From CAYRHJ01 sp964424105 (lineage in GTDB: Bacteria; Planctomycetota; Phycisphaerae; UBA1845): a DNA stretch of 64,000 nt. Of this stretch, positions 1-8,355 are shown one piece after another. How positions within the stretch are numbered: position 1 is the first letter of the stretch; every line of letters starts with the position of its first letter. Location: assembly GCA_964424105.1 (NCBI GenBank), contig CAYRHJ010000030.1, forward strand, positions 1 to 64,000, written 5' to 3'. The position numbers were made by a program, and so were the translations under genes. The notes under the pieces are model-generated. The model searched no databases, was not told the origin of the DNA, and saw only the letters and a program-made list of their open reading frames with translations.

Positions 1-162
1 GATTACCAGGCCTACCTTGACTGTGCTGGCGGGCCTGGGCTCCCGCCGCCGCCCGAAGGGGATCCGCCGACCTCCGAATGCGACGTCTTCGACGCCAACT
101 GCGACGGTGACATTGATCTGTTCGATTGGGGCGCGCTGCAAGCCGCCTTCGCCGGCTCCTAG
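1..162 (+). CDS. C-terminal end of a secreted protein with a dockerin-like / EF-hand-like domain (partial)
   Basis: Frame 1 is open from the window edge to a TAG at 160-162, giving 53 residues. The end contains CDVFDANCDGDIDLFDWGAL, an Asp-rich calcium-loop motif followed by a short helix. This is typical of the C-terminal dockerin-like modules of planctomycete secreted proteins, where the motif usually reads D.DGDVDLFDF. A Pro-rich linker (GLPPPPEGDPP) precedes it. Such domains are thought to serve calcium-dependent protein-protein contacts at the cell surface. The catalytic or binding part lies outside the window, so no function can be given. The subtilase at 56527-61299 ends in a related motif (NLFDLFCVLNAF). 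Confidence 0.75.
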   Translation, partial: DYQAYLDCAGGPGLPPPPEGDPPTSECDVFDANCDGDIDLFDWGALQAAFAGS

Positions 163-553
163 CCGTTTGAGCGCGGGCGGAATGCGACCTGCTGGCGCGG
201 GCGCACCCTTGACACGACGCGGGCGGCGCTTCGGCCATGGTCGTAATCGTCACCACGGCCATGACCTGATCGGACAACCGGCCCTGAAGCAACTCCAACA
301 TGGAGCCGATCCGCCCGGAGCATTCCCTTTTAACAGACTTCCAGATGGCGGGTTTCAACTTTTTGATGTTGATGCGAATGTTGTAAAGTCTGGAGCCGCT
401 GACGACGGCCTCAATCCGTGTTGACACGAACGCAACCCGCCTGAACGAACCCAACGCTCCGGTCTAAGGCCGAATGCCATAAATCAAAGGTCAGGACTTT
501 CGACCTTGGACCTGCGACCTTAATAGGCGAAGGGAACCAAGAAGTAACTGAAC
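163..553. other. Intergenic stretch without a recognisable gene
   Basis: No reading frame here has the composition of a gene. Near 489-523 there is a short run of repeated GACCTT/GGTC words (ACTTTCGACCTTGGACCTGC), similar in style to the AAGGTT-type repeats at 21675-21765 and 23010-23110. It may form a weak hairpin downstream of either neighbour. Confidence 0.4.
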
Positions 554-625
554 AGCGGGCGACGCGACTCGAACGCGCAACATTCAGCTTGGAAGGCTGA
601 TGCTCTACCATTGAGCTACGCCCGC
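554..625 (-). tRNA. tRNA-Gly (anticodon TCC)
   Basis: Read on the minus strand, the sequence folds as a 72-nt cloverleaf. The acceptor stem GCGGGCG pairs with CGCCCGC. The D arm contains AATGGTAGA. The anticodon stem TCAGC/GCTGA encloses the loop CTTCCAA with anticodon TCC, which reads GGA glycine codons. The T arm has GCGCG-TTCGAGT-CGCGT. The 3' CCA is not encoded. All expected stems are intact, so this looks functional. Confidence 0.95.
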
Positions 626-877
626 ACATGCGGGTGAACACGACTTAGAAACGGCTCCCTGCGCTACTAAACTATCCATCCTTGCCCTACCTGACGATCC
701 CTTGATGCACTACGTAACGATCCGTCCTCGCACTACTTATGCCCGGCACATGCCATCCATCCGGGAAACCGCATTGCTACTATTATAGGCGGGAGCGCCG
801 TTTGGCAAAGGCTGCCCGAAACCAGATTCCGAGGCTCCGGTTCATATCCCCGACCACCCCATGCTTCTGCTTGCGGT

Positions 878-1185
878 TCACGAGTGTCGGCTAGCTTTCT
901 CCCGCAGCATAACCTCGTCCGGCTGGGCGCCGGCCGGCAGCGACTCCGGGACTACGAGATAATCATCGATCAGCCGCGGGTAATTCAGCGACGTGTGTAG
1001 CTGCTGATGCCTTGTAGTAATCGATGATGTCGGCGATGACCCCCTTGGCCTCCTGCATACCGTTGGGATCATCGTTCTCGAATGCCTCGCCGAACGTGCG
1101 ACGGAAACACTCAATGACGCCATGGTCGGTGGACATGTGCTGTCGGATCAGCCTGTGGCCGACGGCATGATCAGGGGGCGGCTTC
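878..1185 (-). pseudogene. Remnant of an integrase-core (rve) transposase, frameshifted
   Basis: On the minus strand one frame encodes DHGVIECFRRTFGEAFENDD followed by VIADIIDYYK. This matches the usual NGVIERFHRTF...IIDYYN region near the end of IS3/IS481-like integrase cores. Immediately after, another frame continues with HQQLHTSLNYPRLIDDY and then VPESLPA, matching HxRLHSSLNYLRPxDYY and the conserved tail. One extra G at about 1009-1012 explains the frame change. The N-terminal part of the catalytic core (the first two Asp of the DDE triad) is missing upstream, where an 18-bp repeat array starts. It is a dead, truncated transposase. Family assignment rests on the motif pattern only. Confidence 0.7.
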
Positions 1186-1200
1186 TTTGGTTCCGGCGGC

Positions 1201-1308
1201 GAACGGATCGCTGTGGCCGAACGGAACACCGGTGGCGAACGGAACACCGGTGGCGAACGGGACGCTGACGGCGAATGGCACGCTGCGGGCGAATGGCACG
1301 CTGGCGGC
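1201..1308. repeat. Six tandem 18-bp repeats
   Basis: Six consecutive 18-bp units run from 1201. The second and third are identical (GAACGGAACACCGGTGGC); the others drift, for example GAATGGCACGCTGGCGGC. The array separates the transposase remnant from the promoter of the ArsR gene. It reads as a six-residue periodic peptide on the minus strand (RSPPVF), but no gene context supports translation. Confidence 0.85.
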
Positions 1309-1345
1309 GATTCACTATCCACGTCTACCGAAAGTATAATTATTC

Positions 1346-1374
1346 TTGACAAATATTGTTTTCGGTGGTATTGT
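1346..1374 (+). promoter_or_regulatory. Sigma-70-type promoter for the ArsR/SRPBCC pair
   Basis: TTGACA at 1346-1351 is followed, after a 17-bp spacer, by TATTGT at 1369-1374. The -35 box is perfect and the -10 box matches 4 of 6. Transcription would begin near 1381, just before the 10-bp repeat array, placing the whole array in the 5' leader. Confidence 0.65.
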
Positions 1375-1390
1375 GGGGGGTGGTTGGAAG

Positions 1391-1510
1391 CGATCGGAAT
1401 CAATCGGAAGCCATCGGAAGCCATCGGAATCAATCGGAATCAATCGGAATCAATCGGAAGCCATCGGAAGCCATCGGAAGCGATCGGAAGCCATCGGAAG
1501 CCATCGGAAA
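1391..1510 (+). repeat. Twelve-copy 10-bp tandem array (ATCGGAAnnn) in the leader of the ArsR gene
   Basis: The hexamer ATCGGA occurs at exact 10-bp intervals from 1393 to 1503, twelve times. The three variable bases between are TCA, GCC or GCG. The last unit supplies the weak Shine-Dalgarno sequence (CGGAA) for the GTG start at 1517. A 10-bp period is close to one DNA helical turn, so on DNA every copy faces the same side. On RNA each copy exposes a GGA. Either an operator array or a leader with repeated protein-binding sites is possible. Confidence 0.9.
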
Positions 1511-1516
1511 CGTGAA

Positions 1517-2146
1517 GTGTCAGCAACGGCCGTCAAACTGTTGGGAGAGACCGGGCAAGCGGAGGCGATACTGCACCCTGTTCGAAGGCAGGTGCTGTCA
1601 CTCCTGGCTAAGCCTGATTCGGCGTCTGGCCTGGCCAGAGCGCTAAACCTGCCCCGGCAGCGGGTGAACTATCACCTTCGCGAGCTGGAAACCCAGGGAT
1701 TGCTCGAATTCGTCGAAGAGCGAAAACGCGGCAATTGCACGGAGCGCATCGTCCGGGCGACGGCTCGCTCTTATCTGATCGACCCGGCCTTGCTGGGAAG
1801 CCTGGCGGCCAACCCGGATGAAATCGCGGACAAGTTTTCATCAACCTATCTCGTCGCGCTGGCGGCGAAGACGATCAGCGACGTGGCGGAGTTACGGCGA
1901 CGCGCCGAACGTGCGGAGAAGAAACTACCCACGCTGTCGCTGTTGAGCGAGGTACGGTTCGAAACCCCCACGGACCAGGTTGCGTTTACAACCGAACTGA
2001 CCGTCGCCATATCGAGGCTGGCGGCGAAATACCATAACGAACATTGCGAAGGTGGCCGGACGTTCCGATTTGTGATGAGCGCGTATCCGGCTATTACCAA
2101 ACCCGAAAACGAGACCGAGCCACAGACGGAAGGAGCACACCCATGA
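1517..2146 (+). CDS. ArsR-type winged-helix transcriptional regulator
   Basis: 209 residues. A winged helix-turn-helix lies at about residues 15-90: ILHPVRRQVLSLLAKPDSAS, then ARALNLPRQRVNYHLRELE as the recognition helix, and a wing around ERKRGNCTERIV. The C-terminal half is helical (ELRRRAERAEKKL) and probably dimerises. I chose the GTG at 1517 because the upstream continuation of the frame only translates the 10-bp array. The last array unit gives a weak SD seven bases upstream. The gene overlaps the SRPBCC gene by ATGA (2143-2146), so the two are translationally coupled. ArsR genes next to SRPBCC genes are a common pairing, with the regulator normally controlling the operon. No cysteine pair for metal sensing is evident. 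Confidence 0.85.
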   Translation: MSATAVKLLGETGQAEAILHPVRRQVLSLLAKPDSASGLARALNLPRQRVNYHLRELETQGLLEFVEERKRGNCTERIVRATARSYLIDPALLGSLAANPDEIADKFSSTYLVALAAKTISDVAELRRRAERAEKKLPTLSLLSEVRFETPTDQVAFTTELTVAISRLAAKYHNEHCEGGRTFRFVMSAYPAITKPENETEPQTEGAHP

Positions 2147-3024
2147 GCGCGAGCGGAACAATCTCAGGGCGGAGCATCGAGAAGACCCTGGAGATCAAAG
2201 CCAGGTGCGAAGACGTTTGGAGGGCGTTGACCGACGCGGTGGAATTAACTCGCTGGTTTCCGATGGAGGCGCGAGTGAAGCCCGGCGTGGGCGGATCGAT
2301 CTGGCAGGCTTGGCGTGGCGAACACGAGGGAACCATGCCCATTGCAGCGTGGGAACCCAACCGACACCTTCAACTGATCTGGGCGAAGGTCGACGCGTCG
2401 GGCAGTTTGTTGGAGCGTGACACGGCCGACATCGACGAGACCCGTGGACCGGGTGGCGTGCCCATTGCGGTCGATTTTCATTTGGAGAGCAAGGGCGGGA
2501 GTACGGTGTTGCGTCTGGTTCATTCCGGTTTCGGCGAGGGGGCCACGTGGGACGGCATGTTCGACGGCATCCGTCGGGGTTGGAACTTTGAACTTCGCGG
2601 GCTGCGACACTATCTCGAGAACCACTTGGGAGTGCCGCGGCTTGTGTGTTGGGCGCGTCAGAAGTTGGGCGCATGCTCGCTGGACGACGCGTGGAAACGA
2701 TTGATGGGCGGGGACGGGTTGGTTCAGGTTGGTACATTGGCCGGGAAGAAGGAGGGCGACCGCTATTCCATCACGACCGCAACGGGCGATGGCATGGAAG
2801 GCACGGTATACGTGCTTGACCCGCCGAATGATCTGTGTGCGACGGTGGAAAACCTGAACAACGGATTATTGCGGCTGCGGGTGGACAACGGCTGCGGCGT
2901 GGACTCCGCGGCGGAGGTGAACGTCTGGTTGTCATGCTATGGAATGTCGCAGAGCGAGGTGAGCGCATTCGAGGAACGGTTCGGGGAGATGTTGCGCAAG
3001 CTGTATCCGGAGGCGCTGTCATAG
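2143..3024 (+). CDS. SRPBCC (AHSA1-like) domain protein
   Basis: 293 residues. The N-terminal part (about 10-165) is a START/Bet v1-like fold of the AHSA1 group: SIEKTLEIKARCEDVWRALT, then ELTRWFPMEARVKPGVGG and LQLIWAKVDASGS. These proteins form a hydrophobic cavity and are often cytoplasmic ligand binders or stress proteins. The C-terminal 110 residues resemble a second, more divergent half (GDRYSITTATGDGMEG). The ATG at 2143 follows a good ribosome binding site (GGAAGGAG about 8 bases upstream). It is the second gene of the ArsR operon and overlaps it by four bases. The ligand cannot be predicted. Confidence 0.8.
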   Translation: MSASGTISGRSIEKTLEIKARCEDVWRALTDAVELTRWFPMEARVKPGVGGSIWQAWRGEHEGTMPIAAWEPNRHLQLIWAKVDASGSLLERDTADIDETRGPGGVPIAVDFHLESKGGSTVLRLVHSGFGEGATWDGMFDGIRRGWNFELRGLRHYLENHLGVPRLVCWARQKLGACSLDDAWKRLMGGDGLVQVGTLAGKKEGDRYSITTATGDGMEGTVYVLDPPNDLCATVENLNNGLLRLRVDNGCGVDSAAEVNVWLSCYGMSQSEVSAFEERFGEMLRKLYPEALS

Positions 3025-3266
3025 ATGAATCTGGGCGGGCGGTCGAGCTACAGTGAAGTCTTGCCAGCGGGGCGGGCGGAATGAAGGGTCATCGACGTCC
3101 ACGGGTTGCGTCCGCCTGCGGCGGACTTCACGCGTGGCTACTGTCCGTTGCCCGTTCGCGGAAATTCAGTCAGTACAATGGGCGCTACAGAAACCGCAGG
3201 AGGACCCGTTACTACTCGGAGCATGAACCAGTGAACTTCCAGCACTGGGCCACGCCGGCGTGCGCG

Positions 3267-3402
3267 CTGGATTCCGGCTTGCGCCGGAATGACGGAATGC
3301 TCGCGTATTTTCCTGCATTTCTGGATTCCGGCTTGCGCCGGAATGACGGAATGCTCGCGTATTTTCCTGCATTTCTGGATTCCGGCTTGCGCCGGAATGA
3401 CG
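3267..3402. repeat. Three R1 palindromes in a 54-bp tandem array
   Basis: Three copies of the R1 palindrome (core ATTCCGGCTTGCGCCGGAAT) start with CTGG at 3267, 3321 and 3375, exactly 54 bp apart. The 26-bp spacers (GAATGCTCGCGTATTTTCC...) are identical. The array lies between the SRPBCC gene and the end of the RND operon, which converge here, and could act as a bidirectional terminator. Confidence 0.9.
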
Positions 3403-3430
3403 ATGTTCACCGTTTGCTGCTCTCTGTAGT

Positions 3431-3535
3431 AAGTCCAATGAACGCTACATTCAGTCCAATGGACACTACAGTCAGTCCACTGGACGCTACAGTGAGTGCA
3501 ATGGGCGATTCAGTCAGTGCAATGGGCGATTCAGT
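3431..3535. repeat. Five tandem 21-bp repeats abutting the RND permease stop codon
   Basis: Five 21-bp units, for example CAGTCCAATGGACACTACAG plus T, run directly to the TGA (minus strand) of the permease at 3537. A solitary related unit (CAGTACAATGGGCGCTACAG) lies at 3171-3190 on the other side of the R1 array. No function is evident. Confidence 0.85.
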
Positions 3536-3536
3536 A

Positions 3537-6500
3537 TCACGCGAGACCGTGCTGCTGGGCCGAAAGGATAGGGGACTGAGTGCGATGAATGCCTACGCGT
3601 TCGTGTTTACCGGTCAGGCTGTGTACGATCACGTGGCAGGCGGGCATCATGAACAGGACGACGGCTGCGGAGAACATAATCCCGAATCCGAGCGCGATGG
3701 CCATGGGAACAAGGTATCGCGCTTGTGGCGAAGTCTCGAAGATCATGGGAGCGAGTCCGACGAATGTCGTCAGGGAGGTGAGCAGAATGGGCCGAAAGCG
3801 GCGTTTGCTGGCTTCCAGCGCGGCGACATCGAACGGGACCCCTCGGGCGATGAGGTCGTTCATGGTCACGGTGAGCACCAGCCCCCCGTTCACCACGACG
3901 CCGCACGTCGCGATGATTCCGAGCACGCTGACCACGGACAAGTCGTAGCCCATCACGATGTGCCCGAGCAGCGCCGCGGCGATGGCGAACGGCACGACCA
4001 GCATGGTGATGAGCGCTTCACTGTAGCTGCGGTAGATCGCCGCGAGCATGCCGAAGATCACCGCGAGCGACGCGCCTAGGCCCCACAGCAGTGCGCGCAT
4101 GGCGTCGATCTCCTCCTGCTGGCGCCCGCCGTAGGTGTAGGTCAGACCGGGGTAGGTGACGGCGAGTTGGGGGAAGACGTTGGCTTCGAGATCCTGGCGG
4201 ATCTTGTTGACGTTGGTCAGCTCGGGGACGATGTTGGCGGTGACGGTCAGCACGCGCTGGGCATTGACGCGTTTGATTTCGGTATGGGCTCGCGTCCGCT
4301 CCAGGTCCACGGCTTCGGCGAGCGGCATTTCACCGCGCGCGGGCGTGTGCACGATCATGTTTTCGAGATCGGCGAGCGACCGGCGCTCGGCCTCCGGCAG
4401 CCGCACCATCACCTTGATCTCGTTGCGGGCCCGCTGCATCCGCAGGGCTTCGGCCCCGTAGTAGGCGTGGCGTATCTGCCGGCCGATGGCCTCGTGCGTC
4501 AGACCCAGCGAACGGGCTTCGTCCCTGATGGTCAGGTCGAGTTGGGGCTTGCCGGCAGCGAACCCGTCGTCGATGTCGGTTACGCCCGCGTAGGTGTTCA
4601 GCGTGGACGCGAGTTCCCTCGCCCCGGCCTCCAACGTGGTTCGGTCCGGATGGGATAACTCGATGGTCAGACCGCGGGAGCCTGACGGACCGACCTCCCA
4701 CTCGAAATAGAGCGATTCCAGCCCCGGTAGCGGGCCGATTTCATCGCGCCAGACCCGCACGAAGTCGGCGGGCGTGAACGTCCGTTGATCCTGCGGGACG
4801 AGAACCAGATTGACGTCGGCTGCGTTCGATCCCTGCCGCCCCTGCCCGTTCATCCAACCGGCGAGCACCTTGTCTCGCGGCCCGAACCGGTTCGCGGCGC
4901 GCAGACCGGCCTGCTCGACGATGTTGGCTACGCGGGTGGTCTCGCTGAACGGCGCGCCGAAGGGCACGCGTACCTCGGCGTCGACGCGGTCGCCCTCGAT
5001 CCGCGGGTTGAAGGTGAAGTTCAGTCGTCCACTCTCGTACCACGCCCCGACGACCAGCAGCCCGCCAAAAAAAATCGCCATGGTCAGGCCGCGGCACCGC
5101 AGCGTCAGCGCGACCAGCGGGGCGTAGACGTTCTCCGTGAACCGTTGAAACCGGGCCGCGAGCCGCGCTTGCAGCCGGGCGAGGGCCGGCAATACGCCCC
5201 GGCGATCGCGGTCAATGGCGGTGGCGTGCGCCAGGTGCGAGGGCAGGATGAACAGGCTTTCGACCAGCGAGATCACGAAGACCGTGATGACCACGAGTGG
5301 AATCGCGGCGAAAAAGCGGCCCGTCTGCCCCGGCACGAACATCAGCGGAACGAACGCCGCGATGTTGGTCAGCACGGCGAACAGCACCGGCACGGCCATG
5401 TTCTTGGCGCCGGCGATGGCTGCGTCCATTCGCGTCGCGCCCTTCAGCGTGTTCTCGAAGACCTCCTCGCCGATGATCACCGCGTCGTCGACCAGGATGC
5501 CCAGGGTGATGATGAACGCGAACAGGGAGATCATGTTGATTGTTGTGTCCATCGCCGGCAGGAGCATGATGCCGCCAAGCAGGCACACAGGCACCGCGGA
5601 CCCGACCCAGAACGCCAGCTTCGGAGCGAGGAAAATTCCGAGCACGATCAGAACCAGCACCATGCCGAACGCCCCATTCGTCAGGAGCAGTTCCAGCCGA
5701 TCGCGGTATTCCTGCGCCCGATCCCACATGATGATCATTTCCACGGAATCGGGCAGTTCGGCGTTCATCCGCTCGACGTAGGCGTAGACGATCTCGGCGA
5801 TTTTCAGTGGCCGCTGGTTGCCGGTCTGGTATACCCACAGCGTGACGCCGGGTTTGCCGTTGAACGTTGACACGCGGTCCACGTCTTCGAAGCCGTCCGT
5901 GATCGTGGCAATGTCGCCCAGCCTCAGCGCGGCGCCTTCCGGGCCGCTGACCACCGGAATGTCGTGGTATTCGCTGGCGAAGAAACGCCGACCCGCGCTG
6001 CGGAGGAGCACCTCGCCGCCCTCCGAGCGCACCTCGCCCCCGGGGACGTCACGGGCGGCGGCTCGAACCGTCTGGGCGATGTCGTCCAGGGTCAGGTTGA
6101 GCGCGCGCAACTGCGCCTGCGGCACCTCGATGGTGATTTCGGGATTGCGAATCCCCCGAACCTCGACCTGCGTGATCTGCTCGTTCGCGAGCAGGTCGTT
6201 GCGGACCCGTTCCGCGAACTCAAACAGCGTACGCTCGTCCATGTCCGCGGCGATCGCCAGGGTGATGGTGGATCGCTGCCGGATCGCCAATTCAACTCGC
6301 GGACGCTCCGCCTCCTCGGGAAATGACGACACCCGGTCGATGGCGTTCTTGACGTCCTGAAGGGCGCGGTTTGGATCGACATCTTCAACCAGTTCGATGG
6401 AAATCCGGCCGCTGCCCTCGACCGCCGTGGCTTCGAGTCGCTTGACCGCCTCCAGCCCGCGCACGGCCTCTTCCGCCGGCAGTAGGATGCCCTCCTCGAC

Positions 6501-6704
6501 CTCCTCCGGCGTGGCGCCGGGCAGCGACATCGAAAAATTGACGATGTCAAGCTCGTACGCGGGATAGACCTCCTGATTGATATTCGACGCGACGACCAGG
6601 CCGCCGATAATGAACAGGAGCATCAAAAGGTTGCCTGCGACGTGGTTGCGGGTCATGAATCCGATCAGGCCGTCGTTGGGTTGAGCGCCGGGAACGAGTG
6701 TCAT
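3537..6704 (-). CDS. RND-family efflux permease (AcrB/HAE1-like)
   Basis: 1,055 residues, the usual RND length. It couples proton influx to drug or lipid export and sits in the inner membrane as a trimer. Visible hallmarks are the first transmembrane helix (LLMLLFIIGGLVVASNI), the first periplasmic domain starting SLPGATPEEVEEGILLPAEE, transmembrane helix 4 with the proton-relay Asp pair in ILVDDAVIIGEEV, and the second half with its large periplasmic loop and closing helices (VVPFAIAAALLGHIVMGYDL). The start overlaps the stop of the adaptor gene by ATGA (6701-6704). With that gene it forms a two-gene operon. No outer-membrane TolC-type factor is encoded beside it. The substrate is unknown. 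Confidence 0.93.
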   Translation of the reverse strand: MTLVPGAQPNDGLIGFMTRNHVAGNLLMLLFIIGGLVVASNINQEVYPAYELDIVNFSMSLPGATPEEVEEGILLPAEEAVRGLEAVKRLEATAVEGSGRISIELVEDVDPNRALQDVKNAIDRVSSFPEEAERPRVELAIRQRSTITLAIAADMDERTLFEFAERVRNDLLANEQITQVEVRGIRNPEITIEVPQAQLRALNLTLDDIAQTVRAAARDVPGGEVRSEGGEVLLRSAGRRFFASEYHDIPVVSGPEGAALRLGDIATITDGFEDVDRVSTFNGKPGVTLWVYQTGNQRPLKIAEIVYAYVERMNAELPDSVEMIIMWDRAQEYRDRLELLLTNGAFGMVLVLIVLGIFLAPKLAFWVGSAVPVCLLGGIMLLPAMDTTINMISLFAFIITLGILVDDAVIIGEEVFENTLKGATRMDAAIAGAKNMAVPVLFAVLTNIAAFVPLMFVPGQTGRFFAAIPLVVITVFVISLVESLFILPSHLAHATAIDRDRRGVLPALARLQARLAARFQRFTENVYAPLVALTLRCRGLTMAIFFGGLLVVGAWYESGRLNFTFNPRIEGDRVDAEVRVPFGAPFSETTRVANIVEQAGLRAANRFGPRDKVLAGWMNGQGRQGSNAADVNLVLVPQDQRTFTPADFVRVWRDEIGPLPGLESLYFEWEVGPSGSRGLTIELSHPDRTTLEAGARELASTLNTYAGVTDIDDGFAAGKPQLDLTIRDEARSLGLTHEAIGRQIRHAYYGAEALRMQRARNEIKVMVRLPEAERRSLADLENMIVHTPARGEMPLAEAVDLERTRAHTEIKRVNAQRVLTVTANIVPELTNVNKIRQDLEANVFPQLAVTYPGLTYTYGGRQQEEIDAMRALLWGLGASLAVIFGMLAAIYRSYSEALITMLVVPFAIAAALLGHIVMGYDLSVVSVLGIIATCGVVVNGGLVLTVTMNDLIARGVPFDVAALEASKRRFRPILLTSLTTFVGLAPMIFETSPQARYLVPMAIALGFGIMFSAAVVLFMMPACHVIVHSLTGKHERVGIHRTQSPILSAQQHGLA

Positions 6705-8194
6705 GGCGTGGCTCCGGTCGATCCGCCGTTGCCGCCCGCGTCGGCTGACCCGCCGCTCGACGGGGATGCCAAGTCATCCGGCGGTTCCAGGGCGGGTGGC
6801 TCCTCGCGAACGCGCAGGGCCATGCCCGGCACGACGCTCGCCAGGTGCGTGGTCACGAGCCGATCGCCCGTTTGGAATCCGTTTCGCACCAATACGTCGT
6901 CCTGACGCCGCCAAACGATATTCACCGGCCGAATGGCCAACCGGCCGTCGGCGTCGCGGACCCACACGCGATCATTCTCGCGTAGCGCCTTGCGCGGAAT
7001 CGAAAAGACGTCCCGCAGTGTCCCGGACTCGATGCGCAAGCGAACATAACTTCCTAGCAACACGCGTCGCCCCGGATCGAACCCGTCCCCGGACAGCCCC
7101 AACGGATCACGGATCGATACCAGCACCCTCGCCATGCGGCCCAAGGGGTCGAGGCTGCCGAGCGGGCGCAGGGCCACGCCCTCGCGCACGATCGCCTCTT
7201 CGCCGGTCTCCAGGCTGACGATGACGCGGCTCGGATCGGTCCCGCCGTCGATTGCGAAGCGTATGTCCCGTAAACGGGCTACCGGAATCGCCGCCTCGGC
7301 CCAGAACTCGTGCGTCGCGACGAGCGTAGCGACCGCGGCCTGCGATCCGATCAACTGCCCGGTCTCGACGCTCTCGGAAACGACGACGGCATCGAACGGC
7401 ACCGTCACCTCCGTCCGCTCAAGCGCCAGCGTCGGCGCGTCCAGCCGGGTTCGGGCCACGCCCACGCTCGCGAGGGCGCTCTCCACCGCCTTTTCCTGCT
7501 CGACGATCTCCGCATCCAGCGTCCGACGCGCCGCCCGCTGGCTATCGAGCCTCGTTGTGGCGTCTCGCGCCTCCGACTCGCCTGCCGAATCCTCCTCGGC
7601 CAGCCGACCGAACCGGTTTGCGTGCCACTGCAAGTACGCGATCTCGACGTCGAGCTGCTGACCTCGGCTGCGCAGGGAATCAATGCGGGCGGCCAGCCGC
7701 TCCGTCTCGTGCTCAGCAACCGCCAAATTCGCTTCGGCCTCGGCCAAGCCGATTTCGTAGTCGGCGGGATCGATCCGCAGCAGCAGTTCACCCGCCGCGA
7801 GCAGTCCGCCGGGTTGCAGCCTGGGGTTGAGTTCGATGATACGCCCGCCCACCTCGGGCATTACCCGAAGCTCGCGCGCCGCGACCACCGTTCCGAAGGC
7901 GTCTACGAACACCTCTGCGTCGTGCGCCACGAATTCAGCAACGCCGACGACGGGCGAGAGGGTCTCCGGCTCCGACTTGGGAACGTGCGGAGGCGAATTG
8001 ATCAGCACGGCACCGATCACCAAGGCGGTAATGATGAGCGCAGCCGGCACGGCCGCGTTGACGATGATCGCCCGAACGCCGGACGGCGCCGCGGGCGATT
8101 GATCGGCGCTGTCCAACGGCGCAGCCGCAGCCTCCGAATCCGTGCTGCCTGGCGAGCGTGCGGCGTAAATGGGCTGTTTGGCTTTCGTAGTCAT
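6701..8194 (-). CDS. RND efflux periplasmic adaptor (membrane fusion protein)
   Basis: 497 residues. One N-terminal membrane helix (NAAVPAALIITALVIGAVLI) anchors it. A split lipoyl half-motif follows (GGRIIELNPRLQPGGLLAAG), then a long alpha-helical hairpin rich in Ala, Glu and Arg, the second lipoyl half (PFDAVVVSESVETGQLIGS) and beta-barrel domains. This is the order expected for HlyD/AcrA proteins that bridge the RND pump to an outer-membrane channel. I place the start at 8194 (MTTKAKQ). A longer frame to 8329 would only translate the upstream R1 palindromes as repeated MTNPRDDGAVGIPACAG. It is the first gene of the operon. Confidence 0.9.
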   Translation of the reverse strand: MTTKAKQPIYAARSPGSTDSEAAAAPLDSADQSPAAPSGVRAIIVNAAVPAALIITALVIGAVLINSPPHVPKSEPETLSPVVGVAEFVAHDAEVFVDAFGTVVAARELRVMPEVGGRIIELNPRLQPGGLLAAGELLLRIDPADYEIGLAEAEANLAVAEHETERLAARIDSLRSRGQQLDVEIAYLQWHANRFGRLAEEDSAGESEARDATTRLDSQRAARRTLDAEIVEQEKAVESALASVGVARTRLDAPTLALERTEVTVPFDAVVVSESVETGQLIGSQAAVATLVATHEFWAEAAIPVARLRDIRFAIDGGTDPSRVIVSLETGEEAIVREGVALRPLGSLDPLGRMARVLVSIRDPLGLSGDGFDPGRRVLLGSYVRLRIESGTLRDVFSIPRKALRENDRVWVRDADGRLAIRPVNIVWRRQDDVLVRNGFQTGDRLVTTHLASVVPGMALRVREEPPALEPPDDLASPSSGGSADAGGNGGSTGATP

Positions 8195-8204
8195 GGGGAA
8201 AGCG

Positions 8205-8355
8205 GGATCGTCCCGCGGATTCGTCATTCCGGCGCAGGCTGGTATCCCGACGGCACCATCGTCCCGCGGATTCGTCATTCCGGCGCAGGCCGGTATCCCG
8301 ACGGCACCATCGTCCCGCGGATTCGTCATTCCGGCGCAGGCCGGAATCCAGACGT
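8205..8355. repeat. Three R1 palindromes in a 51-bp tandem array upstream of the RND operon
   Basis: Three near-identical 51-bp units contain GTCATTCCGGCGCAGGC with GGTATCC or GGAATCC and share the spacer CACCATCGTCCCGCGGATTC. They lie immediately 5' of the adaptor gene, where its promoter or leader should be. From 8356 to 8799 I see no convincing gene. Confidence 0.88.

Noticed and set aside
1391..1510. Possible CRISPR array
   Set aside because: Units are only 10 bp, have no unique spacers and no cas genes are near; it is a simple tandem repeat.
3267..3402. Possible CRISPR array from three regularly spaced palindromes
   Set aside because: The 26-bp spacers are identical to one another and the palindrome recurs singly all over the window.
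3081..4079. A 332-codon plus-strand open frame opposite the RND permease
   Set aside because: It is the shadow of the permease plus the translation of R1 and 21-bp repeats; composition is dominated by repeat peptides.
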